17,500 nucleotides of DNA from Actinidia chinensis (lineage: Eukaryota > Streptophyta > Magnoliopsida > Ericales > Actinidiaceae): positions 280,001 to 297,500 of the forward strand of contig VIGQ01000170.1 in assembly GCA_009663005.1 (NCBI GenBank), written 5' to 3'. Made by a program: the position numbers and the translations under genes. Every line of letters begins with the position of its first letter. The first letter of the stretch is position 1. Shown piece by piece: positions 1 through 10,217 of the stretch. The notes beneath the pieces were generated by a model, which was not told where the DNA came from, ran no database searches, and worked only from the letters and a program-made list of their open reading frames with translations.

Positions 1-549
1 TTCAAACAATGAAGTGAATCCATATAACAAAGTGTGTGAACACGATTGCATTTCAACTATATTCTCTACAAAAAAATGAGTCTCACAGTGTAAGGTGAGG
101 CTAACGGCATTACAATAGAAGGAACACCCCCAACCACGGCAATGGCCCACCCACCTTATGATGGGTGAATATAATTACAATCTAATTCTAATACATTCTC
201 GTCTCATGGTATAATGATTCCATTTTTTATAATAGTGGGGTGATTACAATTGTGGTTCGGTTCGAAGTTGTACGTACCTAAAATTGCTCTATTAAAAAAA
301 GATATTGAAACCTTTCAAATAAAGAGAAAAAAAAAAGAATCATGTTTTGAAGAGAGATTAAAAGCCTTCAAACTAGGTGGGGTTTACTAGCAAGTTGGGT
401 GTACCAATTAGACGCATTTAGAAGCTGCCACCAACAAATCAAACGTTTCCTTGTTTTCTCGCGGCTTTTGTGTGGTGGGTCTATCTTACAATATTTTCTA
501 CATGCGTGATACAGAGAGAGAGAGACAGAGGAAAGCGCCAAAATTGAAC
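1..549. other. Unassigned upstream DNA, no gene seen
   Basis: This stretch is AT-rich and has no coding pattern that I can recognise on either strand. It contains poly-A runs near 293-300 and 328-336 and a short (AG)n tract at about 512-525. It could be the distal promoter of whatever the leader-like sequence at 550-1600 belongs to, but nothing in it decides that. Confidence 0.4.
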
Positions 550-558
550 AAACCCTAA
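550..558 (+). promoter_or_regulatory. Telo-box motif (AAACCCTAA)
   Basis: An exact AAACCCTAA is seen here, about 100 bases before a (CT)n tract. In plants this interstitial telomere-like motif is frequent near transcription starts of growth and translation genes, and it is bound by telomere-repeat-binding (TRB-type) proteins. A nine-base match can occur by chance, so only its position just before a leader-like pyrimidine tract lends support. Confidence 0.4.
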
Positions 559-599
559 TCAATTCACTAAACTTTTTTTCATCGGGAACTGGAACTCAT

Positions 600-1600
600 T
601 TATTTATTGTTTCACGTTTACACGGTTTCCAGATTCTCTTTTACCACTTTTGTTGTTGCTCTCCTCTCTCTCTCTGTCTCTCTCCCATTCGTCGTCAGTG
701 ATATAGTCTTAGTCTAGCTTTTTTGATGGGGGTATACTTGCAATTGGCTCGATAAATGGGGTCTGATCCTTTCAGATTTTTCGGTTCGTTTGTGAGGTGA
801 GTGAAATGGTTTCTTTCGTTTTTGGAGGGCTCGGGCTTGTAGACTTCTGGGTTCTTATCAGCCATGTGGGGCTTTGGATCTTAACCCCCGAATCTTAAGG
901 TTCTGTGGTGTTTTCGATTAGGCTGAAAATACTCAAGGTGAATGGTCGATCGAATGAAGGTTTGAGAATTTTTAGGGGACGGTGGTAGAATAATTTTATA
1001 GAATAAGCGCATTGCAAAGGAAACTGATCTTTCTCCGCTTTAGTGGCGTGGTTGGGCTTTGGCATTTGTGACTGAAAACAAAAATCTACCTTTTTAAGCG
1101 CCTAATTTGGCCAAAAGAAGAAATTTGTGATCTGTGTGATGGATTTTTCTAAGTGAAACACAATTTCGAAAAGTCACAAACCCAACCCAGAAAAGGAGCA
1201 GAGAAGAAGCCCCATTTCCACCAACCAGAAGAGCCAAAAGAATGAACACAGTGAAGATTTGGGTAAATCAGTCAATGTCGATCGCTGCTGAAGCGATGAT
1301 GATGATTTTATCTGAGTGAGGTTAAGAGGAGATTGAAAAACTGAGAAAAAACATTATATGGTATTGGTTTTTTTTTTTTTTTTAAAAAAAAAAAACCTGG
1401 GGAAAAAGAATCAGGGCTTGGAAGAAGAGGAGGGTGAGACGAGCTCTAGCGAGGGAGAGATTGTGGAAGGAAGAGAAGGCCAACCGGAATGGTTTGGGTT
1501 CGATGCTTGTATATGACAATACTGTGAGCAGATTGCTATTCTTTGACGGTTGATTGCCAGAAGCTCCTGAAGAAAATTGGTAATATATTTTAGACTTTCA
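600..1600 (+). promoter_or_regulatory. Possible promoter and untranslated leader of a plant gene
   Basis: A CT-repeat stretch at about 661-686 is followed by GC-richer, purine-rich sequence containing many short, quickly terminated ATGs. This is typical of long plant 5' untranslated regions. Possible donor-like GTGAGT sites occur at 797-802 and nearby, and a purine-rich block at 1419-1480 ends near a possible donor at about 1580 (TTGGTAATAT). No coding sequence can be attached with confidence. If this leader is real, its gene may be the exon-like series starting at 3642. The strand and the gene link are inferred. Confidence 0.3.
1366..1397. repeat. T16/A12 self-complementary homopolymer pair
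   Basis: Sixteen T (1368-1383) are followed directly by twelve A (1384-1395), flanked by GG and CC. The flanks make the block close to a perfect inverted repeat. It may be slippage-prone, and the exact run lengths may not be reliable in the assembly. Confidence 0.8.
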
Positions 1601-3641
1601 ATGCTTCTTACTGAGGTTACAAATCTTGGATCAACTTTGTAGTGATGCCATTTGTCTGTAGTTATGATTACTGATGTGATTTTATTACTGGTACCGTTTC
1701 ACAGTATGTACATTGAAGGTTTGTGTTTTGATTCCATTTGTCAAGAGTTTTTAGGGAGCCTTAAAAATATCTAACGCTAACCTTCAAAATAAAGCGATCT
1801 GGGGGCCTCTGTTTAGATTCTCTTGGAGAACTCAAGTGGCATTAACGAATCAGAGAAATGTGCTCGAATTTTTAACCTCTATAGAACATATGTTGTTGGT
1901 TACTAGATTTATTGAGTCCGAAAAGTAATTGGTTGGTTTAGTTTTGTGTTAAAGTTGTTCCGATCAAGTTCATCCGTTGTAACTTTCTCACTATTGAGTT
2001 AAAAGACCCTTTAAGATGGTGTTTATGGACAACATAATAGAACTAAACGACACTCCTTAGGATTATAGATTTCCCTTGTCGTTTAATGAGGAGTTTTTTG
2101 GGAGACAAGTTTGATGGTATTACGTTGACCCCACTCCCACATCAAATGCCACACAAACAAAAAAACTGCCACTATTATCACTTATATAGGAATAAATATT
2201 GAGTGTAACAGGACACCATCCTACGTGGTGTTGCCAACCTTTAAAATACCGGACCAAAACTTGATTGGAGGATGTTATGGTTTTTTGGTCGCGCGTGTAT
2301 GTGCGGCCAAGTTTGATGGATTTATTGACGTTATGGAGTGGGCATTGTACCATGTAGAGATGAAAATTGTAGCAATGAAGAGGATGAAGAGAAATGCTAT
2401 TGATAGATTTATTGCATTTTTTTCCCCAATTGCCTCCCGAGACATAGCACGCACACACGAAGCAGTGCGTAATGACTTCTTTACTTTAAGTAACATTAGT
2501 ATGGAAGATCCTTCCATGCATAATTCCACCACTGCCACCGATCCCCATTCTTTAACATTCCTGATTCCCACATTCCACCCCCCCTTGTTGTGAAATTTCA
2601 ATAATCTTCCTGACTAAAGCGGCTATGACGTTTTAGGGTTGGGCTCATAGGAGACCGAAAAATATTACTTGGAACTTTTACTTTTTATCCAATTTTAGCA
2701 GTTACTTTTTATGGAGGATTGTTCTAAAAAGGTTTTTCCTGAGCATGTTGAGTTCAATTTACATTTTCTATTCAATAAAAAACCCAAGGCATAGTTGCAT
2801 AATTTCTTTCAAAATATTAGGCCATGCGCGATAAATGCAAACACTAGGAAGGTCAGTTGCAAGTACCTTTTATTTATGACCTTTCCTAAAACATTGTATA
2901 ATAATTATTATGATTTGGCTATAAGTAGTTAGTTTTAATCAAAATCATAAAATTGAAAAAGCAATCATGTTTACAAGGTACTTTGTTCTATACCTAATGT
3001 TGACCTTGGATATTCTAAGAATGATGGATGCCCCATATTTGGAAGTCTATGGATTTTTAGAGGTTCAACCCGGGAAAGTTGTGGCACTTTGGGGGCACCT
3101 GGAGAATGGAATACATCATGTTAGAGTTACATTCTTTGCACTTGCAAGAACACATGGTCATTGGAAATAAACTTTTGAGAATGAGCATTATCTGGTAGGG
3201 CATTTTTCTCACGATAAGAGGTAATATTTTAAGATGAAGATGATTAATAAATATCATATAAATGGAAAATCAACATAAGAAGATCAGATTAGTATCACAT
3301 AGACTCAAAATCTCATGCGAATCGCTATAAAATCTTTGTTGGTTCTGTTGAGAGGTTATATCAGCTACTCAGAATTATGGTAGTGGATTGTTTTACCTAT
3401 GGGCATGATTTTTATAATTGCATGGGACTAAGTGAACAGGTTTTTATTTATTAGTTTTGACAGGGTATTTGTCATCTATTTGAGACTTATAGGTTGGATT
3501 TTCATCGAGGTAGCAAGTGTTTTTATTAGATAACGTTCCCCTGCATTTAATTTATGATTATTGTGTTTTCCTGGGTGGCTGCTTCCATAAACAGTATTCT
3601 CTCAGTTAATAACAAAAAAGTTACGCTTCTTTGCATTGCAG
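1601..3641. other. AT-rich non-coding stretch, no gene recognised
   Basis: Three overlapping open frames of 108-122 codons lie at 2120-2601 on both strands, and a 67-codon frame lies at 2967-3170 (+). None shows a domain, a sensible start context or a splice-flanked exon shape. Mutual overlap on opposite strands argues that at most one could be real. The stretch may be intron if the leader-like region at 600-1600 is joined to the exon-like segment at 3642. Confidence 0.4.
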
Positions 3642-4048
3642 GGCCTCCCACATTATACCTGCAAAGCCATCACCAAGATCTGCATCTAAGAAGCTCACAT
3701 TCCCCCTTCACTGCCTTTCATTGAAAAACGATGGAGAACCAGGATGATGAAACTGATGCACCTGCAGCGCCCGGGAAGAACCCATATCTAGAAACTGCAT
3801 GTGTAGCTCTAGTTTGCTTGACTGGGAAGCACTCCACAACACATACACAAGACAATGAGTCAGAAAATTTCTTGCCAGCCTGAAAATCCCACCTGTAACA
3901 ACATAGTGCTCATGAGGTCCAGCAGGTCCTGGTTTTTTGCTACAAAGGTATATTTGAAAATTGAACTTTCGAGAAGGGTCTGAGAGCAGAAATTTATACT
4001 CGATCGAGAAATTCATTGCCAAGCTGCTACAGGTTCCAAATATACAAG
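3642..4048 (+). other. Exon-like segment of an unrecognised gene
   Basis: The segment is preceded by a pyrimidine-rich acceptor (TTGCATTGCAG) ending at 3641 and followed by AAG|GTAAAT at 4049. Its composition is richer in GC than the flanks. A frame opening at ATG 3731 reads MENQDDETDAPAAPGKNPYL and continues to a stop near 3882, giving about 50 residues. An upstream stretch in another frame reads KPSPRSASKK. A later stretch in a further frame includes IEKFIAKLLQVP near the 3' end. The need to change frame suggests a decayed exon, a long untranslated exon, or a chance exon-like block. I do not recognise the family. Confidence 0.3.
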
Positions 4049-4257
4049 GTAAATTCCTCCTAATATTTGGGTCAGTTCAATTGGAAAATTCGAGTTTCAC
4101 CTATGCGCAACAGGATCCAGGTTAAGCTGTTGCTCTGTATCTCTGTTTACCAGAGAAAAGAAGAAAAATGGGAGAGAAAAAAGCTAATCTCTCACTACAC
4201 TTTTTAATTGCCTATAGAAAACTTGTTTTTTGAAGTTGCTTCACAAATTCCTTTTAG

Positions 4258-4457
4258 GTTTAAATCAAACAAAGAGACTGGAGAAGAGAATCGGATTCAG
4301 TAGTCTTGCCAGATTAATTACAATAATTAGAGTTCAATTCTCAATTTCCAACTTTTCGGAAGATGGAGAAGACAAAAAGCCAAAGTGGTATTAGTAATCT
4401 ATTTGTGGGTCAGGAACAGTTGGCTACTCCACTCCAGAGATTCAATCTTCCTTGAAG
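4258..4457 (+). other. Exon-like segment, unrecognised
   Basis: It is bounded by an acceptor-like CCTTTTAG ending at 4257 and a donor-like AAG|GTGACT starting at 4458. Inside, short coding-like runs include GEDKKPKW followed, in the same frame after two stops, by VGYSTPEIQSSLK close to the donor. The segment could be the next exon of the same broken gene as 3642-4048. It is short and has no family match, so it remains a weak call. Confidence 0.22.
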
Positions 4458-5365
4458 GTGACTTCATTCTTGTTGCCATATAATTTACTTTTAGAGTTAG
4501 GCAGCGCCAGCACAGCTTTTAGGTTGCATTGTTTCCCATAAGTAGTAAAAAATGCCACATCACATACTATTGTGTTCTCAGCACAGCTTTTAGGTTTTTA
4601 AACAGTTTCATGAGTGATAAGTTAAATAACTTATATTTGCTTTCATACCGTTCATTAGATTTTTACAAAATCTTTATTAAGTGACGCTTTAAAACAATGT
4701 CAAATCAGTTGCACTTGTATCTTACCAATTTATACCGTATATTAAGTTGTGACTTATTTGCTTTACTACAGTAATTTACCCTTTCCAATGCATTAGTGAT
4801 TGTGAGTACAATCTGAGACCAGTTATATACTTTGCTTATACAATGTAGTATTGTAGTAAAATGACGTACAAGAAGAGTTTATGAAAAGTATGAAAATGGA
4901 TAGTTTATCTCAAACAAAGGAGATAAATTGTACTGTTAGATACGTAGCGGTAAGACTAGAACCTGTCAAGAAAATAATAAAAATTTTTTTATAAATGTTG
5001 CATGAAATGGTCATGGGTATGACAAGTCAATTCTGATATTTTTGCTTGTTAACTTCTGATTGCTATTAGTCATTATTAGTGGTAAAACTACTTAAACTAT
5101 GTTAATTTCTTTAGATGTGTTAATCCACACTTCTTGTTATCCTACCTATCTAAATAAAATGCACGTGCACACTAGCACGCAGCAAAAAGTGCATTCAACA
5201 GCGACCAAATACTGTTTTTGACAAAGTATCAGTGGTACTTTAACTGGAAAGGAACGTGTGTTCCCTTTTTTGTCTTGTTGGGTTCTCTAGAGAGATCTAT
5301 GAGGCTATGCCAATGTTTCTGTCTAACGGGAATTAGAATCTTCTATATGAATCTTGATAACCATT
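4458..5365. other. AT-rich non-coding stretch, no gene recognised
   Basis: This stretch holds only AT-rich sequence with frequent stops in all frames. A short phrase, GCACAGCTTTTAGGTT, occurs twice at about 4511 and 4580 in otherwise different surroundings. Nothing else stands out. Confidence 0.4.
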
Positions 5366-5367
5366 TT

Positions 5368-5454
5368 CCCCCCCTCTCTCCCCCCTCACCCCCCCACACC
5401 AACCCCCCCCCTCTCCACCCCCCCTCCCCCCCCCCCCCCCCCCCCCCCCCCCCC
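5368..5454. repeat. C-rich low-complexity tract ending in C29
   Basis: The tract is almost purely C with scattered T and A, and it ends in an uninterrupted run of 29 C (5426-5454) followed by AGAAAATTC. On the opposite strand this is a G29 run able to form G-quadruplexes; the C strand could form an i-motif. The proline-rich open frames across it are artefacts of the homopolymer. The exact length may be unreliable. Confidence 0.9.
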
Positions 5455-5777
5455 AGAAAATTCGTTTCTTAATGGTCAAAGATATTTTTTTATTCCCTTT
5501 GATGTGTTCTTGATGAGATTAACTTGCATACTAATACGAGTATTCTGGTATACCAGTGTTGCTCCTGTATGATGTGTATTTTATTTGTAAATGAGATCTT
5601 TTATGGAAATTCGTATTGGCCTTAATTGATACTTCTATCTTTTTATTATCTTTGATGTTATTGGTCAAACTGAGACAATACATCGTTTTCCAACTTAATT
5701 TAGTACAATAGCAAATCACTTTCTAGTTCTTTCAATTCGGGAATGATGATTCGTGTGACTGGCGTACTACGCTGCAG

Positions 5778-6021
5778 AAAGAGATGAAACTGAAGGAAGT
5801 GGCAGAAGGATGAAGGGTGGAAAAAGAAGTCGTGCCGGCAGGTCAAGAGGGAGTGGAGCTGTTTTGGGGGCTTATTGATGTAAAGTTATGTGGAGGGTTC
5901 TGAGGATGATGAGGATCACTTAAAGAGCAGTTGTTTGGTGCAAGGGAAGAATGAAGAGCTCGATTATCGGGATGGCAAGATGCAAGAGAATCCCTCTCCC
6001 ATCCTGTTTCCTATAATTTAG
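5778..6021 (+). other. Exon-like segment with basic then acidic coding pattern
   Basis: An acceptor-like CTGCAG ends at 5777. The frame at 5783-5875 is open and strongly basic, with runs such as RRMKGGKRSRAGRSRG, then stops at 5876. A second frame, open from about 5884 to a stop at 6019-6021 (about 45 codons), is acidic at first, with VEGSEDDEDHLKSS. The basic block next to an acidic block, in two frames, looks like one nuclear-protein-type exon broken by an indel. No family is recognised, and low-complexity charged sequence can mimic this. Confidence 0.3.
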
Positions 6022-6189
6022 TAGCTCAAAAAAGGATGCCTCTGTTCCGTTTGTGCCTCTCTTTTGATGGATGTTTTCTCTTCCAAAAAATACGACAGAC
6101 AAGTACCTATGTTATTCTTTTATGGGTTTTCTTTCATGCGGATTCCACAGGATGTTGAAAAACCAGGTATGGTTTGGTTTCTGTTATAA

Positions 6190-6495
6190 CCGAGGGGAGA
6201 TTTCTTACACTATCGCGTGAGAGAGCTAAGAAAAATGCCGGACAGAAATAGCGACTTGGCCTTTGTAATGTATTTGAAATTATACTTTTGGTTCGTCATC
6301 TTGGAAGTGGTATTTAAGTTCAACACAAGGTGAGATTTATGTTCTGGGCTTCCCAGTTGGACAGTCACAGAGAAGGGATTTGAGAAGAGTCCCAGACCGG
6401 CTAGAGAAGGGAGCATAAAATTTATTTCAGATTCGATGTTTCTGAAATTACGTTGTGTTTCAAAAAGACTAGAAGCAGGAAGTGCGGAGCGTTAA
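6190..6495 (+). other. Two consecutive open stretches in one frame, unrecognised
   Basis: One frame is open at 6190-6330, interrupted by TGA at 6331, and open again at 6334-6492 before TAA at 6493. The second part includes EKGFEKSPRPAREGSIKF and looks coding-like. The TGA sits inside ACAAG|GTGAGA, which could itself be a splice donor. There is also an open frame on the minus strand over 6210-6416, so strand is not settled. It may be the 3' end of the same broken gene as the exon-like segments at 3642-6021. Confidence 0.22.
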
Positions 6496-6584
6496 ACAAT
6501 AGTGAGTCCCAAAAAATTCCTGAGGATCTTTTTAAAGGAGGGAGCTGTGAATGTGAAATTGTATTGATCATTTGAGCGTATGGG

Positions 6585-7085
6585 TACTAGTAAATGCCCG
6601 TGTTAGGGTATTACACTAAAAACACACACACCACATTTTAGGTGTATTTGTTAGAGTTTTATAATTAAAAATAGGTTAAAAATATAAAGACTCAGAATAA
6701 GAGTCTATTGTCTGCATATACGAAGAGATACATTATTATAAAATGAAGAATAAATTAAAAAGTATACTGATTTGAAAACGACTTGATAGTTTGAAAGAAA
6801 TATGAGGAGAAAAAATGGTATTTTTAGTTTTTTATGGTGTCGGTCCCACTAAATAAATGATTCAATGGAGCTAGAAAATATGTTCAGGGTTAGAGTTTTT
6901 TTTTGTCAGTTGGATGACAACTTACGTGGGCTCCACACATTGAAAAGAAAGAAATAATATTTTTGAAGAAAAAAAAAAGTCTCAGGGAAGATTTCAACTA
7001 TTGGATTAATTCAAATGAATGATAATGCGTAAATAAAATAATAGTTTAAAAAAAAATTTAAAAATTTTATATTTTATATTAGGTC
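6585..7085. mobile_element. Possible transposon or MITE remnant
   Basis: The block opens with TACTAGTAAATGCCCGTG (6585-6602), a phrase I associate with ends of dispersed plant repeats. It continues as very AT-rich DNA with no coding pattern and contains GGTCCCACTAAATAAAT and TGGGCTCCAC phrases often seen in non-autonomous plant elements. I could not find a matching inverted terminus or a target-site duplication, so the right boundary is a guess based on where base composition changes. Confidence 0.3.
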
Positions 7086-7218
7086 ATGTTAATTGCAAAG
7101 TAATACGAGCGCGGAGTTATCGTGAAAAAGTCAAACTACCTGTAAAAACATCCTATGTACAGCACGAGTATGGAGAGCATTGGACGCCAATAACTCAAAA
7201 GGGTTGGCTGGCGGTAAG

Positions 7219-7340
7219 AACAGATGACTCTCTCCTCTCTCTCTCTCGTCTCACTACAATATGAAATGAAACATAGAGAAGCTTTAGACCCTACCCCCAC
7301 CCCACCCACCCCCACACCACGCCATCCCCAAACCCCGTGC
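7219..7340. repeat. CT microsatellite and C/A-rich low-complexity block
   Basis: A (CT)n run at about 7226-7250 is followed by a C-rich stretch with interspersed A (about 7289-7338). The overlapping 96-codon open frames on both strands (7136-7426 and 7224-7514) depend on this low-complexity sequence and are not believable genes. Confidence 0.6.
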
Positions 7341-8450
7341 CGTGTTTGCATAATAAGGTATATTGTCATTCTAAAGTGTTTGCCCATAACGTCAATTACT
7401 CTATTTACACAATTTGTAGAATGCATCCCTCATTTTTTTTCATTTATAGTCAACCCCTATAACGGTTTTGATAATTGCACATATAACATTTCAATTTTTT
7501 TCAAACAGCACTAATTTCCCTTACTTTGCTTGGAAACTGCCATGATTCCGCTTCCTTTTCTCGTGTTGGAAACATTCCTATCGTGTTGATATACACCTTT
7601 CATTAACGATAAAAAAAAAGCCTTTCGCCACCAAATAACATTTTACACAACAAAAAACTACTATTTTTTTTATTAACCACTGCACCCCACTGCAAAAGAA
7701 AAATAAAACAAACGTTAAAATAACTCAATGCCATCCCTTCTTTTTTTTTTTCCTTCATTCCACTACCATCTCTAAAATGAAAACCCTTCCACTAGAATAA
7801 AAATGAAAAATGCAACCTAAACTTGACCATTGTAAGTCAACCACTTTACTCCCCACTCTCTTCGCCCTTATACTTCTGAATTTAACATTTAACAAATCAA
7901 AATTAGCTCAATGCCATCTAATCACTATTGCAGATTGAGCTATCAAATTCACGCAAAAAGATCATGGCCTAAGTTGACTAAATGAACTAATTCATTTTGC
8001 CATGACCTCAAACTTGCTGTGTAGTATAAACCTTCATCAGGTTGGTTATTATCTGTGATTAACATCATGGAATACATGATTTTAAATTTATAAAAATTCG
8101 TATGCTTACTACTCTTTCTCTTTATTTGTTCATCATTATTTAAATTGAAAAGAGTGTACATTTTTTTTTTTTTCGTTTTTGGGAGTAAGTAATCATTCAC
8201 TCTTTGGGGGCAGCTAGAGGACGAATAGTATTTGGTACACTGGTGGTCAAAAGTAACACTGTCCAAGCTTGATTAGTGGAAGGAGAATGTTGTATAAACT
8301 ATATACTTGTTCAGGTAAAGTAAAAGATGTTCAGTGTAATTTTAGGAACTTGATGTGTTGTGTCCTACATTATCATAAATATAAGGGAGCTATGTAATTA
8401 TAGCCCTTAAATAAATGAATTTCAAACCCCTCTTTACACTTCAATGCATT
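7341..8450. other. AT-rich intergenic stretch, no gene recognised
   Basis: The stretch is AT-rich with many short poly-A and poly-T runs, for example about 7610-7619, 7740-7751 and 8160-8173. A 105-codon minus-strand frame at 7949-8266 is lysine-rich and low-complexity and shows no domain. The part nearest 8450 may act as promoter for the leader-like sequence at 8500; an ATAAATATAAG at about 8377 is the only TATA-like phrase nearby. Confidence 0.4.
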
Positions 8451-8499
8451 TAGCCACGCGACATTGTAATTTTTTTAAAACAAAGGAATACAATTACAA

Positions 8500-8636
8500 C
8501 CCCTCTCTCTCTCTCTCTTCTCTCTCGTCTCTGTATGTGCACTCCGAATTCAGAAGAGTCAGCGAACTTCCGGACAGCATTTGGGGTTTCGAACTTCCCC
8601 GGGTTTGTCGCTTTGTGATAACGAAGCTCTTCGGGG
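8500..8636 (+). other. Possible untranslated first exon of the Pumilio pseudogene
   Basis: A (CT)n tract at about 8501-8530 leads into a GC-richer block that ends in a strong donor, TCGGG|GTGAGT, at 8636/8637. The next good downstream acceptor is TTTCTTTATAG at 10217, where the Pumilio-like exon begins with short untranslated sequence before its ATG. An untranslated first exon followed by a long leader intron (about 1.58 kb) is common in plant genes. The link is inferred from order and spacing only. Open frames on both strands here are probably fortuitous. Confidence 0.35.
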
Positions 8637-10217
8637 GTGAGTCTTCGCTTCGTTTCCTCATCATTCATATGCACTGTAAAATTCCCATTAGGGTTCTAAT
8701 TTTTTAGCACTGCCTGTTTTAATTCTAATTATGTTCTCTATGTTTCATGTAATTTTTATGGGTCTTCTTCCAATTACAAAGCTGGAAAGCCTCTTCTTTC
8801 ACAGGCTTTGCTGACGGTGTGTGAAACAGGGAGACACTACTGTTATTGAAGATTGGGGTTCTGTTTTAAAATCAAACGAATTCGTTCAGTTTTAGACCGT
8901 TCAATTTCTATTTCAATTGTATTCTATGCTATAGATGGTGCTAAATTTGGCGAATTGGGTTAAAAGGAAGATTATGCCTTTCTTTCACAAAACAGGGAGA
9001 TTGAATTCGTTAGGGCATCGGCATCATTTTGCACCGTCTTCATTTTTGCACGATAATAATCGCAGTGGCATATACAACTTAATTTGCAGTAGTTAGTGAT
9101 GGAGGGGTGTGTCTACCCAAATGTTTTATAGAGAATCGGAGGGGTCACACTGGTCATTGCGAAACTTTCTAGTTGAGAGAAGAGAATGCAAAAAAGATAA
9201 GTAGTGTATTTGTTCAAGACACTGTTACGAGGATGAGATTGTTTTATTGGGAGCCCCCTACCTAGCTCATCATCTATTTTTTTGGACAAAAAAAGCATGC
9301 CCTACAATGGATTTCTAGCTGGGACAACATACACAGATCATGGCACAACACAGACACAAGAAATAGGAATATCCACTTGAACGGAGAAGAAGAAAATTTA
9401 TGCCTTCTATGTGATATTTGCTCTTTTCTTGACTTCTTTTAATGTTCTTTTTACCATGCCAGCCATTATTTTATGGAGGATGTTATAATGGGTTCTAGAC
9501 TGAACATGGATACAGATCACGCGAAACCGGCACAGCACTTGGGAACCCATCACTCTTAAACGAATACGAGTTACAACATAGCTAAAATTTATGTATTGCT
9601 GTGTCATTTTTGTCTCTTTTCTCAATTTCTTTGAGCATATGTTTTTTTCCCTCTCCGTCACATCTTATTTGAAGTTTGAGACTTGTCTTGGCGACTGAAA
9701 ATTGAGATTAATTTTTTATATTTAGTTCTCAATTTGCCAGGCTTATTCAATAGTTAAGGCTAGAATTACCATGATAGCTGCTTCTTGTTGTCGCTTTCCT
9801 CATCTATGTACTGTTGATAAAACTGAAACTGAAATTTGGAAATTAATTACTGACAAACTGTGGATGGCGATAATCTCAGCGTGGCATGGTGTTGTGGAGG
9901 TGGACGTGGAAAAATGGTGTTGGCGATGGGGAGGAGGTTGGGTTGGGGGAGGGATGATGGCGTGGGGGCTATATTGGGGCACCTCATGCTATGCAGAAAC
10001 AGTTACAAATTCAGTTGCATGACGTAACAATTATGCTAGCCAATTTTTTCTGAACTTTTAGCATTACTTTAAGAGGTGCTTAAATTTGAAAGTGATTACA
10101 AATGGATGGCTATCAATCGAACTTAGTTTAGTTCACTCAATATATTAGTTTTAGGAGCTGAATTTGTAATCAAACATCACCTTAGTTATTCTCCTTTCCT
10201 ATTGTTTTTCTTTATAG
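8637..10217 (+). other. Presumed leader intron, no gene inside
   Basis: If the first exon at 8500-8636 is right, this is a 1.58-kb intron with GTGAGT at its 5' end and TTTATAG at its 3' end. It holds only short open frames on both strands and the G-rich stretch at 9928-9967. A small 8-bp inverted repeat (9488-9495 and 9543-9550) is present. I see no transposon coding sequence. Confidence 0.3.
9928..9967 (+). other. G-rich stretch with quadruplex-forming pattern
   Basis: Runs GGGG, GG, GG, GGG, GGGGG, GGG and, slightly further on, GGGGG lie close together on the + strand, with two very short loops between the central runs. This meets a relaxed G-quadruplex pattern. It lies in the presumed leader intron of the Pumilio pseudogene, and no function is shown. 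Confidence 0.5.

Noticed and set aside
2120..2601. Three overlapping open frames of 108-122 codons on both strands
   Set aside because: They overlap each other antisense, have no recognisable domain, and sit in AT-rich DNA; probably fortuitous.
5218..5572. Proline-rich open frames across the C tract
   Set aside because: Any frame through a C homopolymer reads proline; the length of the frames is set by the tract.
7136..7514. 96-codon frames on both strands
   Set aside because: Created by a CT microsatellite and a C/A-rich block; no domain.
8444..8707. 87-codon + frame and 74-codon - frame over the CT tract
   Set aside because: Serine/leucine or arginine/glutamate repeats come from (CT)n; the region fits an untranslated leader better.
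9488..9550. 8-bp inverted repeat ATGGGTTC/GAACCCAT, considered as a hairpin RNA
   Set aside because: The arms are too short and the 47-base loop shows no extended pairing, so it is not microRNA-like.
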